A stretch of DNA of 64,000 nucleotides from Eulemur rufifrons (GCF_041146395.1 NC_090989.1:282874343-282938342), one strand, 5' to 3'. Counted from the stretch's first letter, positions 34,448-44,904 are shown. Numbers and translations are program-made. Notes: a model not told the origin generated them from the letters alone.

Positions 34448-35230
34448 TATTGAAAGAACAGGGTCCCATGGCTAAGCCAGTATCATTCTAGGAATGGAAG
34501 GCCGACTTACTGTTAGGAGACCTGTTCACATAATTCATTACATCAATACATCAAAAGAGAAAAAAATATTAAATTGTCTGAAAAGATGCTGGAAAAGTCT
34601 TTATAAAATTCAACATCAACTCCAGACAATTTAAGTCCATGAAGCTATACTTCTTTATAAAAATTGTATATACCTCAAACCAAAAGCCAGTAGTGCCTTA
34701 ATGGTAGCACACCAGGACAGCCCTTTGGGTCAAGAAAAATCACCCTGTCAATAATGATCCTGTTCTGCAAGTACTGCCCCAAAAGAGTAAAAAGAGAAGT
34801 ATAAATATTAAAAAGGAAGAGGCAAAAAGATGAATATTTGCAGATGACATAATTGTCCACCTGAAAAACCCAAGAAAATCAACTAAAGAACTATCAGAAA
34901 TAGTAAGAGAGTTCTAGAAGGAGGCTGGAGTACAAAATGAATAAGCCAAAATCAATGTCTTTCCTATACTCCTGAAAATCCATTTAGAAAATATGGGATG
35001 AAAATACCTTATCATAATATCAACAAGAAGAATGACAGATAATATAATACCTAGAAATACACTCAAAAACCGTGAGCCTGAAGAAAGTGCTGATAGTTTC
35101 ACTCGGGGGCAAAGACAGGATGTTGCCACGTCAAACTGTAATAGATCAGTTTATAAATCTAAGCAATTCCATTTAAAATTTCAACGTCGTTTTCCCTTGT
35201 GCATGATACAATTGTTATCATATTCCTTCG
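34448..35230 (+). mobile_element. Old L1 ORF2 fragment, second part with reverse-transcriptase FADD box
   Basis: L1 text resumes after the LTR. 'atatttgcagatgacataat' near 34833-34852 encodes the F-A-D-D catalytic motif of the L1 reverse transcriptase (I-F-A-D-D-I). Stops and frameshifts surround it, so it is inactive. The L1-like text fades near 35230. Confidence 0.8.
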
Positions 35231-35249
35231 GAGTAACAGAGACGCAAAG

Positions 35250-35860
35250 TAGACAGTAAAGAACAGCAGCGAGAGGACCCCGCCTGCACTGACTGCCGAA
35301 GCACAGCGTGTGAGAAACCGAAGTAGTTCAGCCGCGTGACCGCCGCAGACATGCATAGTATCGGGGACTGGACATACACTTGGACAGTGGCCGGCCGGCC
35401 CATATATAAAGATAGAACTTGAACCCACGACCTGTAGCAACCTGCCCAGGAAGCCGAAGCACAGTCTCTGCAGCAGTCGGCCCCCGGGGCCAGGACTTGC
35501 CAGTAACTGACAGCTTCCCTCATCGTGGCCACTGTTTCCAGTGTGGGACCAACCAGAGAGAGCCAGACGTGCTCCCTTAACCAGTCGCACAGGATGCTCT
35601 GCTTCTCGGTGGCCCTCCCAGCTTCCCCGGGCCCCCAGCTGCAATCAGGGCAGGGCGGCACCGAGGCCTTTCCCGCTTGCCGCTGGACAGCTGTCCCACT
35701 CCGCCTGCCTTTGATCCCCGCCACAGCACCGAGCAACGGCGGCCGCCCCCTGACTATTGCCAGGTCTGATGAAGTAGCCTTCGCTTGTTTCCACTCGGGT
35801 AGTCTCTGTTGCTTTCCACAATATATACAATCGTGAACTCTCAAGTTCAAACTAGTGGAG
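35250..35860 (-). mobile_element. GC-rich LTR-like block interrupting the L1 (family not identified)
   Basis: About 600 bp of CpG-containing, GC-rich sequence splits old L1 text, which continues at about 35862. Read on the minus strand it has a TATA-like word ('tctttatatatgggccggcc', about 35390-35411) and CT-rich flanks typical of an ERV1-class LTR. The open frames of 161 and 210 codons on the minus strand resemble no known protein. I cannot name the family and cannot rule out a non-LTR origin. Confidence 0.45.
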
Positions 35861-35861
35861 G

Positions 35862-36030
35862 CAGGACAGACTATTCAACAACATTCACCACCGTTTTGGA
35901 AAAAAAGGAACTCATGCTGCATATCCAAGTCAAAATAAATACCAGGTACATCAACAATTTAAATGTAAAAAATGAAACTGTGTAAACCGTGGGAGAAAAC
36001 ATCAGCTGATTTGTATAACAACCCACAAGG
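35862..36030 (+). mobile_element. Old L1 ORF2 fragment, third part
   Basis: 'aaaaaaggaactcatgctgc', 'catcaacaatttaaatgtaa' and 'aaaatgaaactgtgtaaacc' match L1 ORF2 C-terminal text downstream of the RT, in order with the two preceding pieces. Confidence 0.7.
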
Positions 36031-36034
36031 CAGG

Positions 36035-36125
36035 CCGGGGTATTTGCTATTTACCACTGTTTTCCACATGGGAAGCTCAGGTCCAGCCAGGGGAGTGAGA
36101 GCCAGGATTTGAATCCAAGGCTGAC
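36035..36125 (-). repeat. MIR fragment
   Basis: 'ccactgttttccacatggga' followed by 'gccaggatttgaatccaagg', in reverse MIR order, about 170 bp from the AK8 donor site. Confidence 0.55.
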
Positions 36126-36292
36126 TCCTAGTCTGCAGGGCAAATGGGGTCGGGGGATGGGTGGCAATGGCGTGACCAAGAGAAATTCCACTTCGGGAAC
36201 ACGTAAAGGCTCACGTGAACTGGAAGCTGTCAAACAGACCCTTCCACGGAGCCCTGGAGGGAAGGTGCCCGGGGCCGTGGCCGGCAGCTCAC

Positions 36293-36434
36293 CTGTTGGG
36301 ATCGTAGCCCACGCTGCTGAGCATGTGCGCCTGGTCCAGGTCTCGCGGGAAGCCGTGCAGCACCCACCCTTTCTGAATGCTGTCCTGCTGGTCCAGGCGC
36401 TCCGTCAGCACCTTCACGACGAGGCTGTCGGGAA
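36293..36434 (-). CDS. AK8: AK8 internal coding exon (AMP-binding helix and GFPR box of the second kinase domain)
   Basis: This is the next AK8 exon downstream on the minus strand, 142 nt long. It follows the acceptor tttctctgcag and ends at a GTGAG donor. It starts by completing the Val codon left open by the exon at 56386-56475 and ends with two bases of an Arg codon (phase 2). It encodes 46 whole codons, beginning [19 protein letters not shown] and running through [15 protein letters not shown] to GYDPN, and matches human AK8 at about residues 327-374 with scattered substitutions. The segment [10 protein letters not shown] matches the VP-x-x-x-V helix that contacts AMP in adenylate kinases, and GFPR supplies the Arg that binds the AMP phosphate. 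No frameshift or stop is present, so the exon looks functional. The following exon (human VFFLNVPF...) is not in the 36 kb remaining on this side. Confidence 0.96.
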
Positions 36435-36752
36435 CTGCAGAGAAAGGAGGCCAGTGAACATGCTGTCTGCCGCTCTGTGGCCCGTGGGCTCCTGACCTCG
36501 CCTGACCGCAGAGTGAGCTAGTGAAGAGGTGGCTTTAGGTGGAGCCACATGGAACCTCCTGGACAAGGCTGTGGTGCCTATTTCCCAGGTCCCTCTGCAG
36601 TCCCTGCAACAGGAGGAACGTGGCTGTCGGAGGTGAGAAATGCACTGGGTGGCCTTTGCCTAGACCTTTCGCTGACCTTGACAAGATACCATCCCCATCT
36701 GCAGCCACTGTAGTTCCCAACCCTTCAGTGGCGTTTAGGCAGTTTTTCTCCC

Positions 36753-37107
36753 TGTCTTAGTCTGATGGGGATACTACAACAAAATACCACAAACTGGGTG
36801 GCTTAGAAACAACAGGAATTTCTTTCTCGCAGTTCTGGAGGCTGGGAAGTCTGAGGCCAGGGCAGACTCAGTGTCTGATAAGGGCCCACTGTCTGGTTCA
36901 TAGATGGTGCCTTCTCGCTGGATCCTTACATGGTGGAAGGGGTGCGGGGTCTCTCGGGGGTCTCTTTCGTAAGGGCACCAATCCCACCCATGAGGGCTCC
37001 ACCCTCAGGACCTAACCACTTCCCAAAGGCCCCATCTAATGCCATTATGTTGGGGGTTAGGTTTCAACATATGCATCTTGGGGGACACAAACATTCAGAC
37101 CACAGCA
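36753..37107 (-). mobile_element. MaLR-type LTR (MST/MLT1-related)
   Basis: Reversed LTR text: 'taccacaaactgggtggctt', 'ctcgcagttctggaggctgg', 'tgagggctccaccctcagga', 'gttaggtttcaacatatgca' and 'acattcagaccacagca'. Starts TG and ends CA. No internal sequence is present, so it is a solo LTR. Confidence 0.75.
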
Positions 37108-37959
37108 CCCCTGCAGGGGTCCAGTTTTTGTAGCAAACACTCTTCACGGAAGCACATCTGCCCCAGGTAAGTTTTAGTTTTCCTCAAACAGATCTCGTTG
37201 GTGGCCCTGACACTGCTGATTTGTGATCCACAAGCAACCCCAGCTTGGCTCCTTCCCCCAGTTCTCCCCTCCTTGACGTTCAGAACCGAATCCCACTTAA
37301 GAATCACAGCCCTAGTCATAACTGGAGACTGAAATACAGTTCTACGGAGAGTGAGACAGAGAAGCCTCTTGTTTACTCTGCTGCAATTGACATTTTCCTG
37401 AAATTCATATGTCTCTTCCCAGACTCATTAAATGTCCTGTGTTGCTAATGTACTGCGTTCTAGCAATTTGCACTGCATTTCCCGCACTTTGCACTCATTT
37501 TTCCAGAAATACTTGGCAAATATTACCATTGTTTGCTATGACTGTGGCCCGTGTGGAGCTGGTTCCTAAAGGTACAGTGGCAGCGAATCTGACAGTTTCT
37601 CTGGAAGCTGCCTGGTTCCTCTCCTACCAGCCACCTGTGGGTCTGGCAAGTGGCCCCAAGGCACACGTTTGAAACCTTTCAAAAGGACCCAGGCTGGCAG
37701 CCAGGCGAATGTGGGAGTGAGAGATACAGAAAAGTCACTACCAGCCACTCCCCTCCACGGCTGTGACTTGCTGGGTTACTGCCCTGTGGCCAAAGAACCA
37801 TAAACCTCATTCTAAGTAATTTGCATTTCCCTAATTTTGTCCTTTCTCGTATCCTTCAACCTTTCTTCCCCAGTTTCTAGGAAAGAGCAGAAAAGGGAAT
37901 TTGCTTTAACGAGAACATTTGGCTATCTAATATGAATGAGAAGTTGATATACCTGATCC
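37108..37959. other. Intronic sequence, nothing recognised
   Basis: Mixed intron. A short stretch around 37250-37310 may be DNA-transposon-derived, but it cannot be assigned. Confidence 0.45.
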
Positions 37960-38375
37960 CATCCTTCCCCTGCTTAAAACCTGCAGTGGCTCCCCAGTGC
38001 TCCAAGGATAGAGCGGTCTCCTCTCCATGGCAGCAGGGCCTGGCTGGGTCTGGGTCCCGCCTCCCTCCTGGGTGGCTCTCCCCAGCCTTCCCCTCTCCGT
38101 GTGCGAGCCATCCCCTCCAGCTTTCCCCCGCACCCTGCCCAGGGCCACAGGGGAACGTTCCCTCCCCAGAGGAGCCTCCGAAGACAGTCCCCAGCCTAGG
38201 TGGCACCTGTCCTTCTTGCCCTTCTTCACGTGCCAGCCTGTCATCACAGGGAAATTCTCTCTGGGTAATTGTTTAGTATGTCTCTCCCGAAAGATGGTGG
38301 GTCCCTTGAGGACAAAGGGCCACATCGCTCTCCCTTTCCGTGCCTGACACCGTGCCTGGCACATACAGATGTGGA
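37960..38375 (+). repeat. L2 LINE 3' end
   Basis: 'cctgcttaaaacctgcagtg', 'gctccccagtgctccaagga' and the terminal 'gacaccgtgcctggcacata' follow L2 3' order. Overlapping open frames on both strands are not genes. Confidence 0.8.
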
Positions 38376-39214
38376 GTAAGTGGACGGGAGGCTTCCCTGT
38401 CCGAACACTTTCTTGACCAGACTCTGGGGCGGCCAGGCGGGAGGGAGGAAAGCTCACAAATCCAGGTCTCAGCTTAGCTCTGCCCTTCGGCGCCGGCTCA
38501 CTCCCAGTCAGTCTCCCAGCCTCTCTGAGGCTCAGCTCTCTAAGTGCCCAAAGAGGACAACAGGATCCATGGTGATGGGGAACACCACGCATAACATTCA
38601 AAGATGGTGGCTGTTATGTTTTAATCCAGGAGCTGTGTGTCAGGAAACGATGCTTCATGAATATTGTCGTGTCTCCCCGTGGTCAGGGTGTCTGTGCACG
38701 GACTGCCAGCGCCCGGGATAAAGGATGACTGACTGCAAACAAGCCCTGCAAGGTAGGGACTGCCAGAGAGACGTAGGGACCTCTGCCCGGAGACATTTGT
38801 TACATTTCAGGGGCTAGAAACCTAGAGACCTCCTCCTCTGCAACCCAAAAGGAGATGTTCCCACTCCAGGGTACAGTTTGGGGGCGAGCTGGCACCACTG
38901 CCCTCCACAAGCTCCAGCGTCGTCACGTCGGGGCTGCTTTCCTGTGCCGTGGCCCCGGTGCACCCAGGTGCAGCTGGCTTCTTCCAGCTTGTCCCGTGAG
39001 GAGCCGCGCGCGGGGGCCAGCGTGGAGAGCACTGGGTGCCTAAGTAATCGGTCTCTGAGCCGGAAACCTCGTGTTTTCCATGCGGATAAATAAATGGAGA
39101 ATAAAAGCAAAGCAGGGGAGAAATCTGCCATGGAGCTTGCCAGTCCAAGTCTACCCTAGATATTTACAGACATTGTCACCTAAATAAGAAGCTAGAACAG
39201 AAATAAGCCTTTCC
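38376..39214. other. Intronic sequence with no recognised gene
   Basis: GC-rich intron. A weak forward MIR remnant may lie at 38500-38600 ('cagcctctctgaggctcagc'). Confidence 0.45.
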
Positions 39215-39360
39215 CAGTGATGGGGAAAGTCACTGGCCATCAGGGCCGTCCACGCACTGTGTTGGACACCAGGCAGCAAGATGACAAGGGCCCCGCGCTC
39301 CTGAAGTCTACGTTCCACGGGGAGACAACCAGTACACAGGTAAATAACCATCTCGGAGCG
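39215..39360 (-). repeat. L2 LINE fragment
   Basis: 'cgcactgtgttggacaccag' and 'acaagggccccgcgctcctg' followed by 'aagtctacgttccacgggga' resemble reversed L2 text. Confidence 0.55.
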
Positions 39361-39639
39361 TCATGGATACTACGAAGAAAATTAACCAAATGACGGGCGG
39401 CTGCTGTTCCACTGGGTCTAGGATGACCTGGAAGGAGGTCACGTTTGGCTGAGATCCGAATGGTGGGCCCAGCTGACACCTCAGGCCCATCACGGCTCGG
39501 CTGCTTGGGGTGAGGACTGCATCGGGCCAGACATGTTCCGATTGTCATCCCCTCTAATCAGGTCTTGCTTGGAAACCAGGCTGCACCCCGGGGAGGTCTG
39601 ACCTGCTGACCGCAGCTTTCTCCCAGGGCCTGGAAGGTC

Positions 39640-39760
39640 ACCCCCTTGACCACCCTCATTTCAAAGTTGGGAAAGTGAGGCCCAAAGAGGCTGTGGCATA
39701 GGTGACCTGTCCGAGGTCATCCAGCCAGTGGGTGTCGAGCTGGGACAGGACTGTGATCCC
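39640..39760 (-). repeat. MIR fragment
   Basis: 'ttgggaaagtgaggcccaaa' then 'gtgacctgtccgaggtcatc', in reverse MIR order. Confidence 0.65.
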
Positions 39761-39959
39761 TGGCCCAGAATGCCCCCGACTGCTCTGTTGCCTCCTTGCC
39801 TAGGGGCCCCAGAGCCCCTGAGTCCCTCACCTTGGCCACTTACAAACCAGTACGGGACAGTTTCTCACCCAGGGAGAAATCTGACTGGAGAGAAGAGTGG
39901 AAGATCAAATAGAAACACAAAAAGATTTTTTTGTTTTGTTTTGTTTTTGCCTGTTAGAG

Positions 39960-40290
39960 AAAGATTTCCAGAGGGAATTTCCCAATTTGCATCAACATTA
40001 AAATGTACGTGCCTTTGACCCAACAATGCTATTTCCAAGAACTTCCACCACGAGGATAACGGCACAGAGGGAAACGTGTGCGCGGAGATGCCCGCTTCTG
40101 TTCGTGATAGCGACGGTGGAAGCGACCTGGACTGCCCTCAGTGGTGGGCGGGCTGAATCCAGGCTGGCGCATCTGTGCAGCGGGACGTTACGTGGCTGCT
40201 TAGAAACATCCACGTTTGCATTCAGTCGGAAAGAAGCCCGTGACGGTCTAGACGGAAGAAGTCTTGACAGAATGAGGAAAAAGCCGGTAA
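39960..40290 (+). repeat. Old L1 fragment (L1M type)
   Basis: 'gacccaacaatgctatttcc', 'gaacttccaccacgaggata' and 'tcgtgatagcgacggtggaa' follow the L1 ORF2 C-terminal order with heavy divergence. Confidence 0.6.
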
Positions 40291-40348
40291 ATAACAGCCA
40301 AGGAGAGTGGACTGGGAGGCATATGCGTGAACAAGAAAGAAAGAAAGG

Positions 40349-40460
40349 AAATAGTTTCCTCTAAAAAAAAAAAAAAAATCTTTTTAACGGAAGACTTTAA
40401 ACACATATAAAACGTAGAGAATAGAGTAACGAACCTGCCGGTTTTTAGAGGAAACTATTT
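40349..40460. repeat. 19-bp perfect inverted repeat around an A16 tract
   Basis: AAATAGTTTCCTCTAAAAA at 40349-40367 is the exact reverse complement of 40442-40460, with 74 bp between. The left arm runs into the A tract at 40363-40378, and the spacer contains reversed L1-like text ('aacacatataaaacgtagag'). Confidence 0.9.
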
Positions 40461-42064
40461 AATGCCCAAAAGAGGTTGCAATGGCCCCGTGAGAAACCAT
40501 TCCATAGGGACAAAGGATGCAATCTCCCCAGAAGGCCATAGGTGGCTCCCCATTTGGGGGGCCTGGGTGTGGGTGGCCTCCATCCTCCTAGTGCCACCAG
40601 TTCCAGAAGCTCTGCCCAGAAGCCTGGCATCATGGGCATGTGCCCATATCTGCCCATCTTGGGTAATCCTGGGAACACTCTGACCCCTGCGCAAGTTCTT
40701 TAAACTTTAATGTGGAATAGTGACCATTTGTCACTCACAGAGCCGGTCCTCTCCCAGCACTGGTTTCCCATGCACATTGGGGGTCTCCTCTGTGTCGCCC
40801 CATCTGGGTCAAGACAAACCACAGACTGCGGCCACCGACCTTTCCCAGTCAGTGTCTCTCCCCAGTGGCAGCCGTGCAGGGCACAGGGGTGAAGGGTGAA
40901 CCCTGAAGCCCCTCAGCAGGGTCCCCCACGCCCACCCGCGTCTCCTGGTCTCCCGCGCCAGCCCCTTCGCAGCTGTTCTGTTTTTTCCTGTAGGCTATCG
41001 ACTCCCTTTTCCAGCCCCACCTGGTCTGACCAGCCAGTTCAGCAAAAATGCAGTTTCTTCGGAACAGCTCTTGCCGGCCGTGTTCTGCCAGAAGTTTCGA
41101 GTCCCTTGATAATGCTGTCCATTTACCCTTTCTCCTCCTCGCAGATAGAGACTTTCAGTGTGGTCTAAAGTCTTTCACCATTAAGTCAGATGCCTCGGGC
41201 TTGATTTCTGGGCTTGACAGTTAACATCTCACCCTTCATACAAGCTAGCGCCAAGGGCGACCTCTCTGGAATGTCCTGTCAACCCTAGATTTAGCAAAGT
41301 GCAAGATATAAGTATCCCATTATTTCATAAGAACACACCACATGGTTTCGGATTTGTGTATGTGTGTGTGTGCGCTCAAGATCTTCTATAAAAGATGGCA
41401 GTCCTCAAGTTGACCTCAACATTATTAAAATCTCAATCCACTTATTCCCTGCCGGGCTGGGTGTGCCTGGCACAGGGGTGATGGGGAGCCATGGTCGATC
41501 CTCCTGGGTCCCTCACCCCCGGCCCCTCGACCACCCTCCTGTCTTGAAGGGGAGGGGTCCTGTCTAAAGGCCCAGGCCCCACACCAAGCTCCCTCCTGCA
41601 CATCATTCCAAGGCTCCAGACAGGAGTCCCGCCACCCATGAGATGGCACTGGACCGCAGTGGCTCTTGTTGGGATACAGGCCTGACTTCTGTCACCCCCA
41701 GGCATGTCCCGCAATGGCAGCTGTGGAGTGGGAGCTGGGGAAAGCCCAGAGAGAGCTGGAGCCCTTCCCGCTGCACCACGCTGCCGCCTGCTGTCTGCAC
41801 ACGGAGCCGGCCTGCAGGGACTGCAGTTTTCTGCCCAGCAATTAGTGTCCCTGGGGCTCAGTAGGGGGCACACGAGGGGAACTAAGGGTGCTGGCCTTGA
41901 CACAAAAAGGTAGGACAAAAATAAAGAAAAGGAAATAGCTCCCTCACCCAGTGCTCAAAGGTAAAAAAAGACCCAAGGTTGATTGATTGACCCACAATAA
42001 GCTCGTTAACCTTGTTGGCGCCCTGGGGCAAATCAGACAGAGCTGAGGACCTCACTGCAGGCCC
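40461..42064. other. Intronic sequence with no recognised gene
   Basis: GC-rich intron. The only specific site I recognise is the CTCF-like motif at 41858-41870. Confidence 0.5.
41858..41870 (+). promoter_or_regulatory. CTCF-like motif (forward)
   Basis: TCAGTAGGGGGCA matches the CTCF core CCASYAGRKGGCA at 12 of 13 positions, the first base being T. A motif match only; occupancy is unknown. Confidence 0.45.
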
Positions 42065-42279
42065 TGCACACCCCACCCCTACACGCAGGCTCATAAGCCC
42101 ACCCACACACACTGCACCTGCAAGACACAGTACACACACTCACGCACTTGCCTACAAACGCCCCTGCACACACCTCCATACCCACAGTACACACCCACAC
42201 ACAGCCCTACACGCGCATACGCCCACATGCACAGCACAGGCACACTGTATACACACCCATCTACACACAAAACGCCAGG
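42065..42279 (+). repeat. Degenerate CA-rich sequence leading into the minisatellite
   Basis: Irregular CACA/CCCA-rich text such as 'cccacccacacacactgcac', with no fixed period. Probably the decayed edge of the array. Confidence 0.75.
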
Positions 42280-42850
42280 CACACACCTGCACACCCACAC
42301 CCTCCCCACGGCACACACCCACACACCCACACCCTCCCCACGGCACACACCCACACACCCACACCCTCCCACTGCTCACACCTACACACCCACACCCTCC
42401 CCACTGCTCACACCCACACACCCACACCCTCCCACTGCTCACACCTACACACCCACACCCTCCCACTGCTCACACCTACACACCCACACCCTCCCCACTG
42501 CTCACACCTACACACCCACACCCTCCCCACGGCACACACCTACACACCCACACCCTCCCCACTGCTCACACCTGCACACCCACACCCTCCCCACGGCACA
42601 CACCTGCACACCCACACCCTCCCCACGGCACACACCTGCACACCCACACCCTCCCCACGGCACACACCTGCACACCCACACCCTCCCCACGGCACACACC
42701 TGCACACCCACACCCTCCCCACGGCACACACCTGCACACCCACACCCTCCCCACGGCTCACACCTGCACACCCACACCCTCCCCACGGCTCACACCTGCA
42801 CACCCACACCCTCCCCACTGCACACACCTACACACCTATACCCCCTCCAA
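42280..42850 (+). repeat. 32-bp minisatellite, about 17-18 copies
   Basis: The unit is cacacacctgcacacccaca followed by ccctccccacgg, with 31-32 bp spacing (GG landmarks at 42596, 42628 and 42660). Two unit types occur: 'actgctcacacctacac' in the first half and 'acggcacacacctgcac' in the second, so copies spread in blocks. The complementary strand, which is the AK8 pre-mRNA sense strand, is rich in GGGG, GGG and GTGGG runs. The long histidine/threonine/proline frames are artefacts. Confidence 0.97.
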
Positions 42851-44006
42851 CTTCTTTCCTTCTTCAAGCCTACCTTGAAGTCAGTGGAAAGGTGAGGGTC
42901 AGGGCTCCTTCTCGTTCCCCTCCCAGCTCCCAGCACAGCTCACAGGCCCCGGGGCCCAGGCCCCACCCACCCACTCCTGAAGGGGCCAAATAGGAACCAG
43001 GTGGTTGGGAGAATCTTAGAAAAGAACAAGGACTGCACAGGAGAAAAAAAAGGTGGCTTTGATTTTGTTTTAAATTTCCATTTCACACATCCTGCTTCTT
43101 GGATGAAGCAGGGCTCACACTGCTCCCCAGAAATTCTGGGGGCTTTGCCCAGGCCCCCGACCTACTGTCCCTGTGAAAGCTCAGTGAAAGCTAAGCGCCT
43201 ACCATTTCCAGGGGATCATCACTCCCGGATGGCACTAATTCCCGGCAGCTGGGGCCCGGACGCCCTCCGTGCAGCTGTAACCGGAAATCCTGCGTGTCTT
43301 AGAAGGACCCACAGCGGTGAAGTGCGGGACCTGCCAGGTGCTGCCCTTCCTGCGGCCGTTTGTTTGTGACTTACTGCCACCTGCTGGCCGATCCTGGGTG
43401 CTGCACCCAGGTGACCGCTAATAAGACACAGAACGTTTCTAAAGCCCATGGGGAGAGCGAGGACAAACTGAGACTGCTGCGTGGGCCGCACCCTGCAATT
43501 CTTCAGGGTGGGTGAAGCCCACTGGATCTAGATTGCTCTTTGGTAAACTTAAGTCACTTGCCCCAGACAAGCCCCTGTCTTGCCGGGCCTTGGTTCCCCA
43601 GGTACAAGATGGAATGGATGTCTTCTAAGATTTCTTTAGGTTCTTAACCACAGCATTTAAAATGGCTTGGCAGACAATGGTGCCAGAAAACAATTTTTTA
43701 TACTGGATTTTTTTCAAACCCAGAGAAGTATTTAATACGTTAGCCTGGGGGTGCATCTGTGCAGCTCTTTCCTCGCAGCCCCGCTCTGCCTGCCTTCTCG
43801 CATGTCTACGCGGCAACAGGCAGGGACAAGATCTAGCGGCCCCCGCGGCGTTGACATGTCCGTGGCCGAGAGACAGAGCTGCCTAACAGCGGACTCTTCA
43901 ATTTGTCCCTTTCTACTGAAGCTTTAGATTAGAAAAAGACCAAAAGTAGACACTCTTCTGTAAATAACGGGTACTTCACTTAGCAAATTACTAAGACTTA
44001 TTTAAT
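42851..44006. other. Intronic sequence with no recognised gene
   Basis: Mixed intron containing the reverse CTCF-like motif at 43375-43387. A possible forward MIR remnant lies near 43545-43655. Confidence 0.5.
43375..43387 (-). promoter_or_regulatory. CTCF-like motif (reverse)
   Basis: TGCCACCTGCTGG is an exact match to the reverse complement of CCASYAGRKGGCA. A motif match only. Confidence 0.5.
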
Positions 44007-44021
44007 AGAAATGCTCAGCTA

Positions 44022-44495
44022 CAGCACAATTCACAATTGCAAAGCTGTGGAAACAACCCAAGTGCCCATCAATACCTGAGTGGATTAATAAAATGTGGTA
44101 TATGTATACCATGGAGTACTACTCAGCTGTAAGAAACAATGGTGATATAGCACCTCTTGTATTTTCCTGGATAGAGCTGGAACTCATTCTACTAAGTGAA
44201 GTATCCCAAGAATGGAAAAATAAGCACCACATGTACTCACCATCAAATTGGTTTCACTGATCATCACCTAAGAGCACATTTAGTAATAACATTAATCAAG
44301 TGTCGGGCAGATGTGGGGGGGAGGGGATGAGTGTATACATACATAATGAGTGCGATGCACTGTCTAGGGGATGGACACGCTTGAAGCTCTGACTCGAGGG
44401 GGGACAAGGGCAATATACGTAACCTAAACTTTTGTACCCCCACAATATGCTGAAATAATAATAAAAAAAAGTAAAAAAAAAAAAGAAAAAGAAAA
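44022..44495 (+). mobile_element. 5'-truncated lemur-type L1 with perfect target-site duplication
   Basis: Starts in the ORF2 C-terminal text ('cacaattcacaattgcaaag', 'ggattaataaaatgtggtat', 'ggatagagctggaactcatt'), then a short 3' UTR ending 'ttgtacccccacaatatgct', 'gaaataataataaa' and an A-rich tail. A 15-bp target duplication AGAAATGCTCAGCTA is exact at 44007-44021 and 44496-44510. The insertion is about 474 bp, a relatively young retrotransposition event. Confidence 0.95.
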
Positions 44496-44510
44496 AGAAA
44501 TGCTCAGCTA

Positions 44511-44904
44511 GCCACACTGCGTGAATTGATAATTATTCTTATCTTAAAGTACATTTTTACCTGTTTTCAATGGAATATGAAAGTATCTGGGAAAACGAGA
44601 AGGGGTCAGGTAGGTGGAGTGTGAACTGGGTTGTTTCAAAGTGCAATGTATTCACTCCGTGTACACTGCAGATCAAAGAGTTTAAGGAACACAATTTTCC
44701 TTCTGTCTTAATGAATTCAATGCTCAAAATCAGTTTTTTATCCCATATCTCAGGGGCAGTGAGGATGCTGTTGTCCCCGCATTCTGTCAGAAGAAGGTCT
44801 TACAACTGCTTCTGGGAAGGCACGAAGTGAAACCATGAGCCCAGTTTTCTGGGGCGCAAAAGACACAATGGCATATTTAACATGTCCGTGCGCGACTGTA
44901 CACA
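44511..44904. other. Intronic sequence, nothing recognised
   Basis: No exon or repeat identified. Confidence 0.5.

Larger units (their letters stand above)
1..36292 (-). other. AK8: AK8 intron, downstream part (incomplete)
   Basis: This is the 5' portion of the intron that follows the exon at 36293-36434, starting at the GT donor at 36291-36292. I looked for the remaining AK8 coding sequence (the LID-region motif RIDPxTGE and the C-terminus) on the minus strand and did not recognise it. The window therefore probably ends inside this long intron. Confidence 0.8.

Noticed and set aside
35159..35850. 161- and 210-codon minus-strand frames
   Set aside because: They lie in the LTR-like GC-rich insert, overlap in different frames and match no family I recognise.
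1..36292. Downstream AK8 exons (LID region and C-terminus)
   Set aside because: No matching minus-strand coding text was seen. The intron appears to continue past position 1.
42065..42850. CRISPR-like array
   Set aside because: Repeats are directly adjacent without unique spacers, and the context is a mammalian intron.
42012..42993. Frames of 222-288 codons rich in His, Thr and Pro
   Set aside because: They are translations of the 32-bp minisatellite in all three frames. No splice or start context supports coding.
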